From positions 650-12,011 of the forward strand of contig DPVV01000501.1 in NCBI GenBank assembly GCA_003526525.1: a stretch of 11,362 nucleotides of DNA, written 5' to 3'. A program made the translations under genes and the position numbers. Positions 1 through 5,993 of the stretch are shown piece by piece. Under the pieces are notes generated by a model that was not told the DNA's origin, did no database searches, and worked only from the letters and a program-made list of their open reading frames with translations. Origin of the DNA: Lachnoclostridium phytofermentans (GTDB taxonomy: Bacteria; Bacillota; Clostridia; Lachnospirales; Lachnospiraceae). Numbering within the stretch: the stretch's first letter is position 1; each line of letters opens with the position of its first letter.

Positions 1-22
1 CTTAGAAATTCTCTTCACACTC

Positions 23-1072
23 CTAGCGTTGGCCTATCTTTAAGTTAGGTACCGCATTTAAATCTAATCCACTAAAATTTCCTTTCAGATATTCATAATA
101 AGCTGCTGCACCTATCATTGCTGCATTATCTGTACAAAACAGAGGCGTTGGATGATAAAAATCAAACTGATTCTTTTTACAGGCTTCCTCCATTGCAGAT
201 CGCAATGCACTATTCGATGCAACACCTCCTGCTATTGCTATCTTTTTCATACCATACTCCTTAGCTGCTGCCATTGTATGGGAGACTAAAACATCAACCA
301 CTGCCTCCTGAAACGAAGCTGCTACATCCGCACGGTTAATTTCTTCCCCTTTCATAGCGCTGGAATTGATATAATTTAAAACAGCAGATTTGACACCACT
401 AAAGCTAAAATCAAATGGATGGCCTTCTATACTAGCTCTTGGAAACACAATTGCATTCTTATTGCCTTCCTTTGCTAGTTTATCAATCTTAGGCCCCCCT
501 GGATAGCCAAGTCCAATTGCTCTAGCCACCTTATCATATGCCTCACCAGCTGCATCATCATGAGTTCTTCCGATAATCTCGTACGTTCCATACTCTTTAA
601 CAAGCACAAGATGTGTATGTCCTCCAGATACGATCAAACATAAAAATGGAGGTTCCAGTTCTTTATTCTCTATATAGTTAGCACTAACATGTCCTTCTAT
701 ATGGTGTACTCCTATTAAAGGTAGTTTTGCAGCATAACTAATTGCTTTTGCTTCTGCAACACCGACCAATAAAGCGCCGACCAGACCAGGACCATACGTA
801 ACCGCTACTGCATTCATATCTGTTAATCCCATCTGTGCCCCAGTTAATGCTTCCTCAATTACCTGATTTATTTTTTCCATATGCTTTCTTGACGCTATCT
901 CTGGAACTACACCACCATACAAGGTATGCAAATCTATTTGAGTTGATATAACATTGGATAAAACTTCTCTACCGTTTTTTACCACAGAAGCAGCAGTCTC
1001 GTCACAGGATGACTCTATTGCCAAAATATATACATCTTCTTTTTCCACTATATCTTTTTGATAATCTTCCAT
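23..1072 (-). CDS. tsaD: tRNA N6-adenosine threonylcarbamoyltransferase TsaD
   Basis: TsaD is the catalytic subunit that transfers the threonylcarbamoyl group from threonylcarbamoyl-AMP to A37 of ANN-decoding tRNAs, working in the cytoplasm with TsaB and TsaE. The 349-residue protein has full family length. Visible hallmarks are the N-terminal ASKHA start [15 protein letters not shown] (18-32), the metal-binding HIEGH motif (H124 and H128), SGGHTHL (149-155), [13 protein letters not shown] (172-184), the glycine-rich AGGVASN (281-287) and CTDNAAMIG (313-321) with D315 as the expected third iron/zinc ligand. The ATG is supported by GGAGG six bases upstream. It lies about 160 bp downstream of a membrane-protein gene, and a dispersed hairpin repeat sits 21 bp before its start. 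Its partners TsaB and TsaE are encoded about 3 kb away in another operon. Nothing key is missing, and I am very sure of the identity. Confidence 0.97.
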   Translation of the reverse strand: MEDYQKDIVEKEDVYILAIESSCDETAASVVKNGREVLSNVISTQIDLHTLYGGVVPEIASRKHMEKINQVIEEALTGAQMGLTDMNAVAVTYGPGLVGALLVGVAEAKAISYAAKLPLIGVHHIEGHVSANYIENKELEPPFLCLIVSGGHTHLVLVKEYGTYEIIGRTHDDAAGEAYDKVARAIGLGYPGGPKIDKLAKEGNKNAIVFPRASIEGHPFDFSFSGVKSAVLNYINSSAMKGEEINRADVAASFQEAVVDVLVSHTMAAAKEYGMKKIAIAGGVASNSALRSAMEEACKKNQFDFYHPTPLFCTDNAAMIGAAAYYEYLKGNFSGLDLNAVPNLKIGQR

Positions 1073-1092
1073 TTAAATCCTCCATTTTGTCT

Positions 1093-1128
1093 CGTGAGTG
1101 AAAAATCTTGATTTTCACACTACCTCCG
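1093..1128 (-). repeat. Dispersed hairpin repeat, copy A (upstream of tsaD)
   Basis: On the minus strand this reads GGAGGTA, then a stem GTGTGAAAA/TTTTCACT with a short ATC-type loop, then CACG. It is the least perfect of three related copies (see 4763-4797 and 5850-5886), with one base lost from one arm. It sits 21 bases before the tsaD start codon. There is no T-run after the stem in either direction, so it is not an ordinary intrinsic terminator. The GGAGG is too far from the ATG to act as its ribosome binding site. Confidence 0.75.
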
Positions 1129-1157
1129 TCACTAAAAACAATATCTCGTATAAGCTA

Positions 1158-1196
1158 AGCTGCCACAAAGGACTTAATTTATCCTTAATGACAGCT
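1158..1196 (-). other. Imperfect stem-loop between the membrane-protein gene and tsaD
   Basis: Two 15-base arms (1158-1172 and 1182-1196) can pair at 12 positions, with G-U wobbles tolerated at others, around a 9-base AT-rich loop. The outer arm is AGCTG...CAGCT and the inner arm AAGGA/TCCTT. No T-tract follows, so it is not a standard intrinsic terminator. It may be a processing or RNA-stability element of the 1231-1833 transcript. A second small hairpin (TTACTA/TAGTAA, 1214-1230) directly abuts the upstream stop codon. I see no convincing separate promoter for tsaD in this gap. Confidence 0.5.
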
Positions 1197-1230
1197 CTTT
1201 CATAATCAATCTATTACTAAATCATAGTAA

Positions 1231-1833
1231 TTATTTTGCATCTGCTTTATCAGCCAATCTCCAGCCAAGAATCTTATAAAGCCCAGCTTCATCCTTTTGA
1301 AGCAGGAACTCTTGGCGCACTGAATTGTATTCCTTGCCTTCTCTCAAAGAGTAAGTAGCAAGAAGTCTTGCGAACTCTTTTCCATCTTCTTTCCAAGTAA
1401 TAATACTATTCCCAGAATCTATAGTATAACTTTTAATCTTTCGTTCAGACTTATGGTATTCTGCGACTTCAACTGCTAAATTCATAAGATATTCATCCGA
1501 AGGATTCGCTTCTATTAACTCTTTGGCATATAAGTTTTGAACTTTATCTCCAAGCTTTTCAAACTCTTCATCTGTAAGATCATCATTATGAATACACATT
1601 GAAAATCTACTATACAGCTTAACTACTTCTCTAGGTGTAGCTGGGTATGTACTCTCTAAATCCATTACCAGAAGCTTTTGAACCTCTGTTAATTCAATGT
1701 CTGGCTCTAACTTATCTTTATCCTCTCTATTATATATATAAGCAAAAGTACCAACGATCACACACCCTATTACAATCATCATTATCACTGTCATAACTGT
1801 ATTATTCTTTGAACTCTTTTTAGAACCCTTCAT
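1231..1833 (-). CDS. Single-pass membrane protein of unknown function (Lachnospiraceae type)
   Basis: The function is unknown. From the preferred start the protein has 200 residues: a short Lys/Ser-rich cytoplasmic N-terminus (MKGSKKSSKNN), one transmembrane helix (roughly residues 13-34, VMTVIMMIVIGCVIVGTFAY) and a charged, mostly helical, probably extracytoplasmic domain ending in a beta-rich part (SYTIDSGNSIITWKEDGKEF ... YKILGWRLADK). The layout resembles Lachnospiraceae proteins annotated as DUF6715, but I match this by general memory only. An earlier in-frame GTG at 1854 would add seven residues (VGEGSDF). I prefer the ATG at 1833 because GAAGGA lies nine bases upstream of it and the lysine-rich start then directly precedes the helix. 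The gene lies between rnz and tsaD, and a complex hairpin separates it from rnz. Confidence 0.85.
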   Translation of the reverse strand: MKGSKKSSKNNTVMTVIMMIVIGCVIVGTFAYIYNREDKDKLEPDIELTEVQKLLVMDLESTYPATPREVVKLYSRFSMCIHNDDLTDEEFEKLGDKVQNLYAKELIEANPSDEYLMNLAVEVAEYHKSERKIKSYTIDSGNSIITWKEDGKEFARLLATYSLREGKEYNSVRQEFLLQKDEAGLYKILGWRLADKADAK

Positions 1834-1945
1834 AAAATCAGATCCTTCCCCCACATGCTACCCCTGTGGCATAAGCAATTTTTATGTAGACGCTTCTACC
1901 GCTTGAATAATATTTTTATTTACGTAAATACCTAAGAATAATCTT

Positions 1946-2007
1946 AAAGCAATAGAAAGCTTTTTATAAAGCCTTTTTATAAAGGCTTTTAGCCCCTCTA
2001 TTGCTTT
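1946..2007. terminator. Complex double-stem hairpin between rnz and the downstream membrane-protein gene
   Basis: An outer 11-bp perfect stem (AAAGCAATAGA at 1946-1956 with TCTATTGCTTT at 1997-2007) encloses an inner 9-bp stem (AAAGCCTTT/AAAGGCTTT, loop TTAT, 1968-1989). It starts six bases after the rnz stop. On the minus strand the stem is preceded by an A6 run and followed only by TTTAAG. The long T-run lies on the plus-strand side (2005-2010), so the better terminator orientation is opposite to the known genes. It may act in both directions or as a 3' RNA end. Confidence 0.65.
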
Positions 2008-2012
2008 TTTAG

Positions 2013-2927
2013 TTATTCATTTTTATCAAATTCTAGAGTAACACTCTTTCTATCTTTTCCTGCTTTCGCGTTCGGGAATATTTCTTTTGTTTCTTTCATA
2101 TATTCTTCCGGTCTGGTCAGAGAAGGACTGTAGTGAGTCAGCCATAATTCCTTTACCCCTGCTTGCTTAGCAAGTTCTGCTGCTTCATAAAAAGTCATGT
2201 GTTTATTCTCTAGAGCATTACTCTGTTTTTCTTTTTCTCCATACATACCCTCACAGATAAACAAGTCGGACCCCTGAGCTTGTTCTACTATTTGTGGAAC
2301 CGGTCTACTATCTGTACAATAAGTAAGTTTTATCCCCTTACGCTGTGGGCCTAATATCATATCTGGTGTAAACATTCTACCATCTTTCTCTATCGTTTGT
2401 CCCTTTTGTAGGCGACTCCACAACTCTTTTGGTACCTCGTTCTTCATTGCCATTTCCGGAATAAAACGTCCTGTTCTCTTAACCTCTACCGTATATCCGT
2501 AACATATTACATTATGATTAACACGAAATGCATGTATCACATAATCATTGATGCAAATCGTTTCTTCTGGATTTGTAACTTCTATAAAGTTTAGTTCAAA
2601 TGGTAATTCGGGGGCGATTACTCTAAGCGCGCTAACAACACGTTCAAGCCCTTTCGGACCTATCAGAGTAACTGGTTGTGTTCGATCCGCATTTCCCATT
2701 GATAATAATAGACCTGGCAAACCACTGATATGATCTCCATGATAGTGTGTAAAACAAATAATATCAATAGAGTGAAAACTCCAACCTTTTTCACGAATAG
2801 CTACTTGTGTTCCTTCCCCACAATCTATTAATAAACTGCTTCCATTCAAACGAGCCATCAATGCTGTAAGCCAACGTCCTGGTAATGGCATCATCCCGCT
2901 TGTTCCTAATAAACATACATCAAGCAT
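2013..2927 (-). CDS. rnz: Ribonuclease Z (tRNase Z, short form)
   Basis: This is a metallo-beta-lactamase-fold endonuclease that cleaves the 3' trailer from pre-tRNAs. At 304 residues it matches the homodimeric short tRNase Z form. The family start LLGTSGMMPLPGR (6-18) is followed by LLIDCGEGTQVAI (32-44), the zinc motif FTHYHGDHISGLPG (59-72; H61, H63, D65, H66), later ligands in the CTDSRPVP and FICEGMYG regions, the HMTFYEAAELA helix and the C-terminal LTHYSPSLTRPEEY segment with the last histidine ligand. The ATG is preceded by GGAG eight bases upstream. Upstream lies a promoter of its own and an AT-rich leader of about 220 bases. Downstream is a double-stem hairpin. The neighbouring t6A genes make this a tRNA-maturation cluster. 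Confidence 0.95.
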   Translation of the reverse strand: MLDVCLLGTSGMMPLPGRWLTALMARLNGSSLLIDCGEGTQVAIREKGWSFHSIDIICFTHYHGDHISGLPGLLLSMGNADRTQPVTLIGPKGLERVVSALRVIAPELPFELNFIEVTNPEETICINDYVIHAFRVNHNVICYGYTVEVKRTGRFIPEMAMKNEVPKELWSRLQKGQTIEKDGRMFTPDMILGPQRKGIKLTYCTDSRPVPQIVEQAQGSDLFICEGMYGEKEKQSNALENKHMTFYEAAELAKQAGVKELWLTHYSPSLTRPEEYMKETKEIFPNAKAGKDRKSVTLEFDKNE

Positions 2928-2964
2928 AATAAATTCTCCAAACTAAATATCTATTTAATCGCAA

Positions 2965-3179
2965 ATTTCTTGCCTATAATTAAAACACAAGTCTTCCTAT
3001 ATATAAATCAATTTAATTACTCATGCTAAACCTATTTCAATAATCGAAAACTATCTTTCATATAACAGTTTTTCCCAATAAATATTGATATAAATTTTTA
3101 ATAATTAAAAAGTTTAAGATTCTAATATACTCCTACTTGTACTTCATCTTAGCATATTATATACCCATAGGCAAGAAAT
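2965..3179. repeat. 13-bp perfect inverted repeat bracketing the AT-rich rnz leader
   Basis: ATTTCTTGCCTAT (2965-2977) and ATAGGCAAGAAAT (3167-3179) are exact reverse complements about 190 bases apart. The segment between them is extremely AT-rich and holds no open reading frame of note. One arm lies inside the spacer of the putative rnz promoter and the other about 38 bases upstream of the rnz start codon. I see no convincing target-site duplication, so it could be a small mobile-element remnant, a pair of protein-binding sites or chance in AT-rich DNA. The 2928-3208 gap holds only this, the promoter and the terminator at 3187-3219. Confidence 0.5.
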
Positions 3180-3186
3180 AATTCAA
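3158..3186 (-). promoter_or_regulatory. Putative sigma-A promoter of rnz
   Basis: On the minus strand TTGAAT (3181-3186) and TATATA (3158-3163, extended as TATATAAT) are separated by 17 bases, close to the housekeeping consensus. Transcription would begin near 3150 and give an rnz leader of about 220 bases. The -35 box directly abuts the terminator of the preceding gene, which is the expected place for a new transcription unit. Confidence 0.65.
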
Positions 3187-3219
3187 GACAAAAGCCTTGC
3201 GACATACATCACAAGGCTT
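3187..3219 (-). terminator. Intrinsic terminator overlapping the end of the small zinc-protein gene
   Basis: AAGCCTTG (3212-3219 on the minus strand, inside the last codons) pairs with CAAGGCTT (3192-3199), followed by TTTTGTC. The stop codon at 3209-3211 lies in the loop, so a ribosome finishing the gene would cover half of the stem. The T-tract is interrupted and the strength therefore moderate. Confidence 0.65.
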
Positions 3220-3451
3220 CTGATTTATCGGTAACTTCAATTGGTATTTTAAAGTGTGCAATTAATTGATCATAGCAGTTTTCACAGATAGTAAACCTGT
3301 GAACTTCAAGATCCCTGCTTGAAAAAAAACCCCACTCCTTTGACACAACAAAGGCATCTTCTAGTAATATCCCTCTTTCCATGCGCAATGCTCTACCACA
3401 GACATTACATAAAAGATCATTCTTCTTTCGTTCCTTTATCAAATGAGCCAT
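3209..3451 (-). CDS. Small four-cysteine putative zinc-binding protein, function unknown
   Basis: I do not recognise a named family. The 80-residue protein carries two CxxC pairs, CNVC (C15, C18) and CENC (C56, C59), spaced like a zinc ribbon around a hydrophobic middle (GILLEDAFVVSKEWGFFSSRD). It has no signal peptide or membrane segment, so it is probably cytoplasmic. A longer form would use TTG at 3490 and add 13 residues. I reject it because those bases carry a TATAAT box and because GGAGG lies exactly eight bases upstream of the ATG at 3451. The gene stands alone: the rimI terminator lies just upstream and its own terminator overlaps its stop codon. Metal binding is inferred from the cysteines alone, and the role could be regulatory or redox. 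Confidence 0.85.
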   Translation of the reverse strand: MAHLIKERKKNDLLCNVCGRALRMERGILLEDAFVVSKEWGFFSSRDLEVHRFTICENCYDQLIAHFKIPIEVTDKSEAL

Positions 3452-3472
3452 AGCACATTCCTCCACTTCCTT

Positions 3473-3478
3473 ATTATA
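3473..3478 (-). promoter_or_regulatory. -10 box (TATAAT) of the small zinc-protein gene
   Basis: A perfect TATAAT lies 22 bases upstream of the ATG at 3451 and just after the rimI terminator. The best -35 at normal spacing (TGTGTT, 3496-3501) is poor and lies inside the terminator stem. The predicted transcript would have a leader of only about 15 bases that begins just before the GGAGG. Confidence 0.45.
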
Positions 3479-3492
3479 CAATGAAACCAAGG

Positions 3493-3515
3493 AAAAACAC
3501 AGTGGAAATCACTGT
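3493..3515 (-). terminator. Intrinsic terminator of the ycxB-like/tsaE/tsaB/rimI operon
   Basis: On the minus strand ACAGTG, loop ATTTC and CACTGT form a perfect 6-bp stem followed by GTTTTT. It lies about 50 bases after the rimI stop and closes that operon. Confidence 0.8.
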
Positions 3516-3563
3516 AAATACTCCTTCATCCCTGCTAAAGACACCCCAAAATTTTAGTAGAAT

Positions 3564-3998
3564 TTAAAAATTCAGCCACATAATTATGGCATTTTCTGTC
3601 GGATGTGCATAAAAATCTCTACGCTTACCTACACTTTGAAATCCCAGCTGCTCGTATAAATGGATAGCAGATTGGTTACTCTCACGAACTTCTAAAGTTA
3701 CCGCTTCTATCTTACATAACTTAGCCTGTTCTAATAGGGATACTAACATTAGTTTTCCTATACCTTGTCTGCGTTTTTCTTTTTTGACACAAACATTTGT
3801 GATATAACCTTCCCCTGCAATATTCCACATCCCACAATAAGCAATAAGATTTCCTGTGTCCTCCACAACCAAATAGATATGATCTTTTTCAGTCGCTTCC
3901 TTTAAAAAACTCTCTTCACTCCACGGATCAGAAAAAGTTTCTTCTTCAATAACAGCCATTGCTTTTGTATCACTTGGAAGCATTCTACGAATTATCAA
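3564..3998 (-). CDS. rimI: Ribosomal protein S18-alanine N-acetyltransferase RimI
   Basis: This is a GNAT-fold acetyltransferase that uses acetyl-CoA to acetylate the N-terminus of ribosomal protein S18 (RimI family). The 144 residues match the usual length. The acetyl-CoA loop RRQGIGK (76-82) follows the beta-4 strand YITNVCVKKE. TLEVRESNQSAIHLYEQLGF (101-120) is the RimI signature with the catalytic-region glutamate E103 and tyrosine Y115. The start is TTG: AAAGGAGAG sits six bases upstream, the family start MIIRRM...D is restored, and the next ATG (3983) is 21 bases from that site. It overlaps the end of tsaB by 14 bases, and its ribosome binding site is formed by the last tsaB codons, which implies translational coupling. 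rimI beside tsaB and tsaE is a common bacterial arrangement. Confidence 0.95.
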   Translation of the reverse strand: MIIRRMLPSDTKAMAVIEEETFSDPWSEESFLKEATEKDHIYLVVEDTGNLIAYCGMWNIAGEGYITNVCVKKEKRRQGIGKLMLVSLLEQAKLCKIEAVTLEVRESNQSAIHLYEQLGFQSVGKRRDFYAHPTENAIIMWLNF

Positions 3999-4710
3999 CT
4001 TGCTCTCCTTTCGAAAGAGCCTCTTCTCTTTCCCTTTCTGCCTGGGATTTTCTTAGATAGGTTGGAATATGCTCCGTCGCGGATTCCAGCTTTCCTTCCT
4101 TTATATAATGGAACGCAAGTGCTCCAAGTGCACCAGCTCGTTGCTTTGATAGATGTGCTGGTGCAAAATAATATGGTACCTTTGTACTCTCTATCAATTG
4201 TTTTTGATAAGCTTCTACTCCATCTCCTAAATAGATAACAGGTCTTTGATAATCATTGACAAGATGTATTATCTCTTCTACATCACAAGCTGTTTGCTCT
4301 TTTATCACATGAAATTCATTTTTTTCAAAGGAATATAGCCCGGTATATACTTGATTTCTCCTAGCATCCATCAAAGGACAAATGATAGCTTCCGATGCAA
4401 ATAAATTGTAAGCTATTGCATCAACGGTTGGTACCGCAATAATCGGTTTGTTTAATGCTAGTCCTAATCCCTTTGCTGTCGCAGAGCCAATACGAAGACC
4501 TGTAAAAGAACCTGGTCCTTTCGCTACTGCGATCGCATCGATTTCTGACATCTCTAGTCCTAACATCTTCACGCACTCATCAAGCATTGGTAACAATGTC
4601 TGTGAATGTGTTTTTTTATAGTTCACAGTATATTCGGCCAATAACGCATCTTCTGTCATAATTGCGACAGAAGCAACTAAGCCCGAACTATCTAGTACTA
4701 ATATTTTCAT
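3985..4710 (-). CDS. tsaB: t6A biosynthesis protein TsaB (TsaD partner)
   Basis: TsaB is an inactive TsaD paralogue that dimerises with TsaD and scaffolds the TsaBDE complex for t6A37 formation in tRNA. The ASKHA-like start MKILVLDSSGLVASVAI and the hallmark AVAKGPGSFTGLRIG with the following ATAKGLGLAL helix are clear, then VPTVDAIA. The metal-binding histidines of TsaD are absent, as expected. An in-frame ATG at 4722 would add MIIR. I prefer 4710 because the family begins MKIL, and the nearest ribosome-site-like bases (GGAAGG) touch the upstream ATG too closely. From 4710 the length is 241 residues, normal for the family. It lies 149-161 bases after tsaE, with hairpins in the gap, and overlaps rimI by 14 bases. 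Confidence 0.94.
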   Translation of the reverse strand: MKILVLDSSGLVASVAIMTEDALLAEYTVNYKKTHSQTLLPMLDECVKMLGLEMSEIDAIAVAKGPGSFTGLRIGSATAKGLGLALNKPIIAVPTVDAIAYNLFASEAIICPLMDARRNQVYTGLYSFEKNEFHVIKEQTACDVEEIIHLVNDYQRPVIYLGDGVEAYQKQLIESTKVPYYFAPAHLSKQRAGALGALAFHYIKEGKLESATEHIPTYLRKSQAEREREEALSKGEQVDNS

Positions 4711-4762
4711 TCTAATAATCATGCCCTTCCATAGTAAACTTTAGGCTGCAGGTACAAATTTA

Positions 4763-4797
4763 CGTGTGAAAAACTTTGCTTTTTCACACTATCCTCA
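4763..4797 (-). repeat. Dispersed hairpin repeat, copy B (upstream of tsaB)
   Basis: This copy has a perfect 10-bp stem, GTGTGAAAAA (4764-4773) with TTTTTCACAC (4780-4789), and a 6-base loop. On the minus strand it is preceded by GAGGATA and followed by CGTA. It lies about 53 bases before the tsaB start at 4710. The core is shared with copies A (1093-1128) and C (5850-5886), while the sequence around each copy differs. Confidence 0.8.
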
Positions 4798-4804
4798 CAT
4801 TGTA

Positions 4805-4866
4805 TACTACATCTGTACGCAGATGTAGTACTGCAGAAATAAAAACTATTTACGAGTTTTACTCGT
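4805..4866 (-). other. Two further hairpins in the tsaE-tsaB gap
   Basis: TACTACATCTG (4805-4815) and CAGATGTAGTA (4820-4830) form a perfect 11-bp stem with the 4-base loop TACG. A second stem, ACGAGT/ACTCGT with a 3-base loop (4852-4866), begins six bases after the tsaE stop and is followed on the minus strand by AAATAGTTTTTATTT, so it could be a weak terminator. The outer CTGCAGGTAC (4746-4755) and GTACTGCAG (4828-4836) are also nearly complementary, which would bring copy B of the dispersed hairpin and the 11-bp stem into one folded unit. I do not see a confident promoter for tsaB here. Confidence 0.6.
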
Positions 4867-4871
4867 CATTT

Positions 4872-5303
4872 TTATAATTGGTTTTCTTCAACCAAAATGA
4901 TACGATAGTCAAATCCTTTATCCAAATCTTTTTCTATCGTTATCTGGATATAATCTTTCGGTAAAAGTTCCTTAATACGAACTGCCCATTCTATGAGGCA
5001 AACACCATTTCCATAGAAGTAATCCTCATAACCGATTTCCTCCATTTCCTCAATATCCTCGATACGATACACATCAAAATGATAGAGGGGAAGTTCTCCT
5101 TGTTCGTATTCTTGCACAATGGTAAAGGTAGGACTACTGATAGGCTCTGTTATTCCAAGTCCAGTAGCAAACCCTTTGGTAAATACCGTCTTTCCAACTC
5201 CCAGGTCACCGCTTAGGCAATATACTTGTCCTTTTTGTGCATTTTCCCCCATTCGTTTTCCAAGGCGGTAGGTATCCCCTTCCGTAAAACTTTCGTATTT
5301 CAT
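4872..5303 (-). CDS. tsaE: tRNA t6A biosynthesis ATPase TsaE
   Basis: TsaE is the small P-loop ATPase that drives turnover of the TsaB-TsaD complex. In 143 residues it shows the Walker A motif GDLGVGKT (32-39), the family signature SSPTFTIVQEY (56-66), HFDVYRI (75-81) as the Walker B-like segment, and LIEWA (103-107). The ATG lies 14 bases after the stop of the YcxB-like gene, with GAGGG ten bases upstream, so the two genes are co-transcribed. It is followed after about 160 bases of hairpin-rich DNA by tsaB. Length and motifs are typical, with nothing missing. Confidence 0.96.
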   Translation of the reverse strand: MKYESFTEGDTYRLGKRMGENAQKGQVYCLSGDLGVGKTVFTKGFATGLGITEPISSPTFTIVQEYEQGELPLYHFDVYRIEDIEEMEEIGYEDYFYGNGVCLIEWAVRIKELLPKDYIQITIEKDLDKGFDYRIILVEENQL

Positions 5304-5317
5304 ACCTTTTCTACCCT

Positions 5318-5824
5318 CTATTTCTTAAACTTCTTTCTTGCCTCAGGTGCATGTTCTATTACTAGTTTTTTCATTTCCTCTGCATGCCCAGGAAGAGCTG
5401 CCTTAGGTAAGATATAAGCCCCACGCGTTGACAAATAGAAATAGAAAGCATGCTTTGTTTCTACTGCTTTCCAGATATCAGTCCAATTTATTAGTATCTT
5501 TTCTTCGCCCTGACTTACTAATATCCCTTCCTCATTGATAAAATAATCAATTGGTTTTTGAAACATCGGTGTTAGTTTGACTTGTTTCGCAGCTTTGTAA
5601 TAAAGCAAAATTGGATTAATAATAGTAAATAGTGACGCTATCAATATTAGCATTAAGTTACTAAAAGCTTGTCCGCCACCAGCACCAGTAAAAAGAAGAA
5701 CCAATGCACCTACACTAATAATTAAATTTATAATACCAGATACACCAACATATGCATGATGCATCAAGAAACGATACATATCGTTAACCTTCGTTTGATA
5801 TTGAAACATAATCTCTTTTTCCAT
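5318..5824 (-). CDS. YcxB-like two-helix membrane protein
   Basis: The protein has 168 residues from the preferred start. Two transmembrane helices (about 25-47, YVGVSGIINLIISVGALVLL, and 53-75, SNLMLILIASLFTIINPILL) are joined by a glycine-rich turn. A cytoplasmic beta-rich domain follows (YFINEEGILVSQGEEKILI ... WTDIWKAVETKHAFYFYLS ... AYILPKAAL). This layout and the closing segment match the YcxB-like family, whose biochemical role is unknown. An in-frame ATG at 5836 would add MEGS, but GGAGG sits five bases upstream of the ATG at 5824 and nothing supports the earlier one. It heads the tsaE-tsaB-rimI operon, 14 bases from tsaE, with copy C of the dispersed hairpin 26 bases before its start. 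I infer no link to tRNA modification beyond co-transcription. Confidence 0.85.
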   Translation of the reverse strand: MEKEIMFQYQTKVNDMYRFLMHHAYVGVSGIINLIISVGALVLLFTGAGGGQAFSNLMLILIASLFTIINPILLYYKAAKQVKLTPMFQKPIDYFINEEGILVSQGEEKILINWTDIWKAVETKHAFYFYLSTRGAYILPKAALPGHAEEMKKLVIEHAPEARKKFKK

Positions 5825-5849
5825 ACTACCCTCCATTCTGTTGCAATTC

Positions 5850-5886
5850 GTGTGTGTGAAAAACCTTGATTTTTCACACTACCTCC
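5850..5886 (-). repeat. Dispersed hairpin repeat, copy C (upstream of the ycxB-like gene)
   Basis: This copy has a perfect 10-bp stem, GTGTGAAAAA (5854-5863) with TTTTTCACAC (5870-5879), loop CCTTGA, preceded on the minus strand by GGAGGTA and followed by ACACG. It lies in the putative leader of the tsaE operon, 26 bases before the ATG at 5824. It carries the same GGAGGTA flank as copy A. Confidence 0.8.
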
Positions 5887-5905
5887 TCGTCTCATAAGTA
5901 TACCG

Positions 5906-5971
5906 AAAAAAGGGTGCCTTTAAACGTATTGTTCAGCCATTTAAGGAGAAGCAACTGATTAAAGACACCCT
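5906..5971 (-). terminator. Long-loop intrinsic terminator or attenuator ahead of the tsaE operon
   Basis: On the minus strand AGGGTGTCTTTAA (5959-5971) pairs with TTAAAGGCACCCT (5911-5923), giving 12 pairs plus one U-G, and is followed by a T-run (5906-5910). The 35-base loop can form smaller inner pairings (TCAG/CTGA). It could simply terminate ribU, whose stop lies about 95 bases upstream. However, a good promoter (5994-6021) lies between ribU and this hairpin, so it would also act on transcripts entering the ycxB-like/tsaE operon. Confidence 0.75.
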
Positions 5972-5993
5972 CTTCCTTGCATTTTATAATGCA

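Noticed and set aside
1..22. A fourth, partial copy of the dispersed hairpin at the left edge (minus strand GGAGTGTGAAGAGAATTT)
   Set aside because: Only the GTGTGAA half is similar and the partner arm would lie outside the window, so it cannot be supported.
1834..1854. GTG start at 1854 for the membrane-protein gene
   Set aside because: The added residues (VGEGSDF) overlap the GAAGGA ribosome binding site that serves the ATG at 1833.
5825..5836. ATG start at 5836 for the YcxB-like gene
   Set aside because: It has no ribosome binding site upstream, and its own second codon forms the GGAGG that serves the ATG at 5824.
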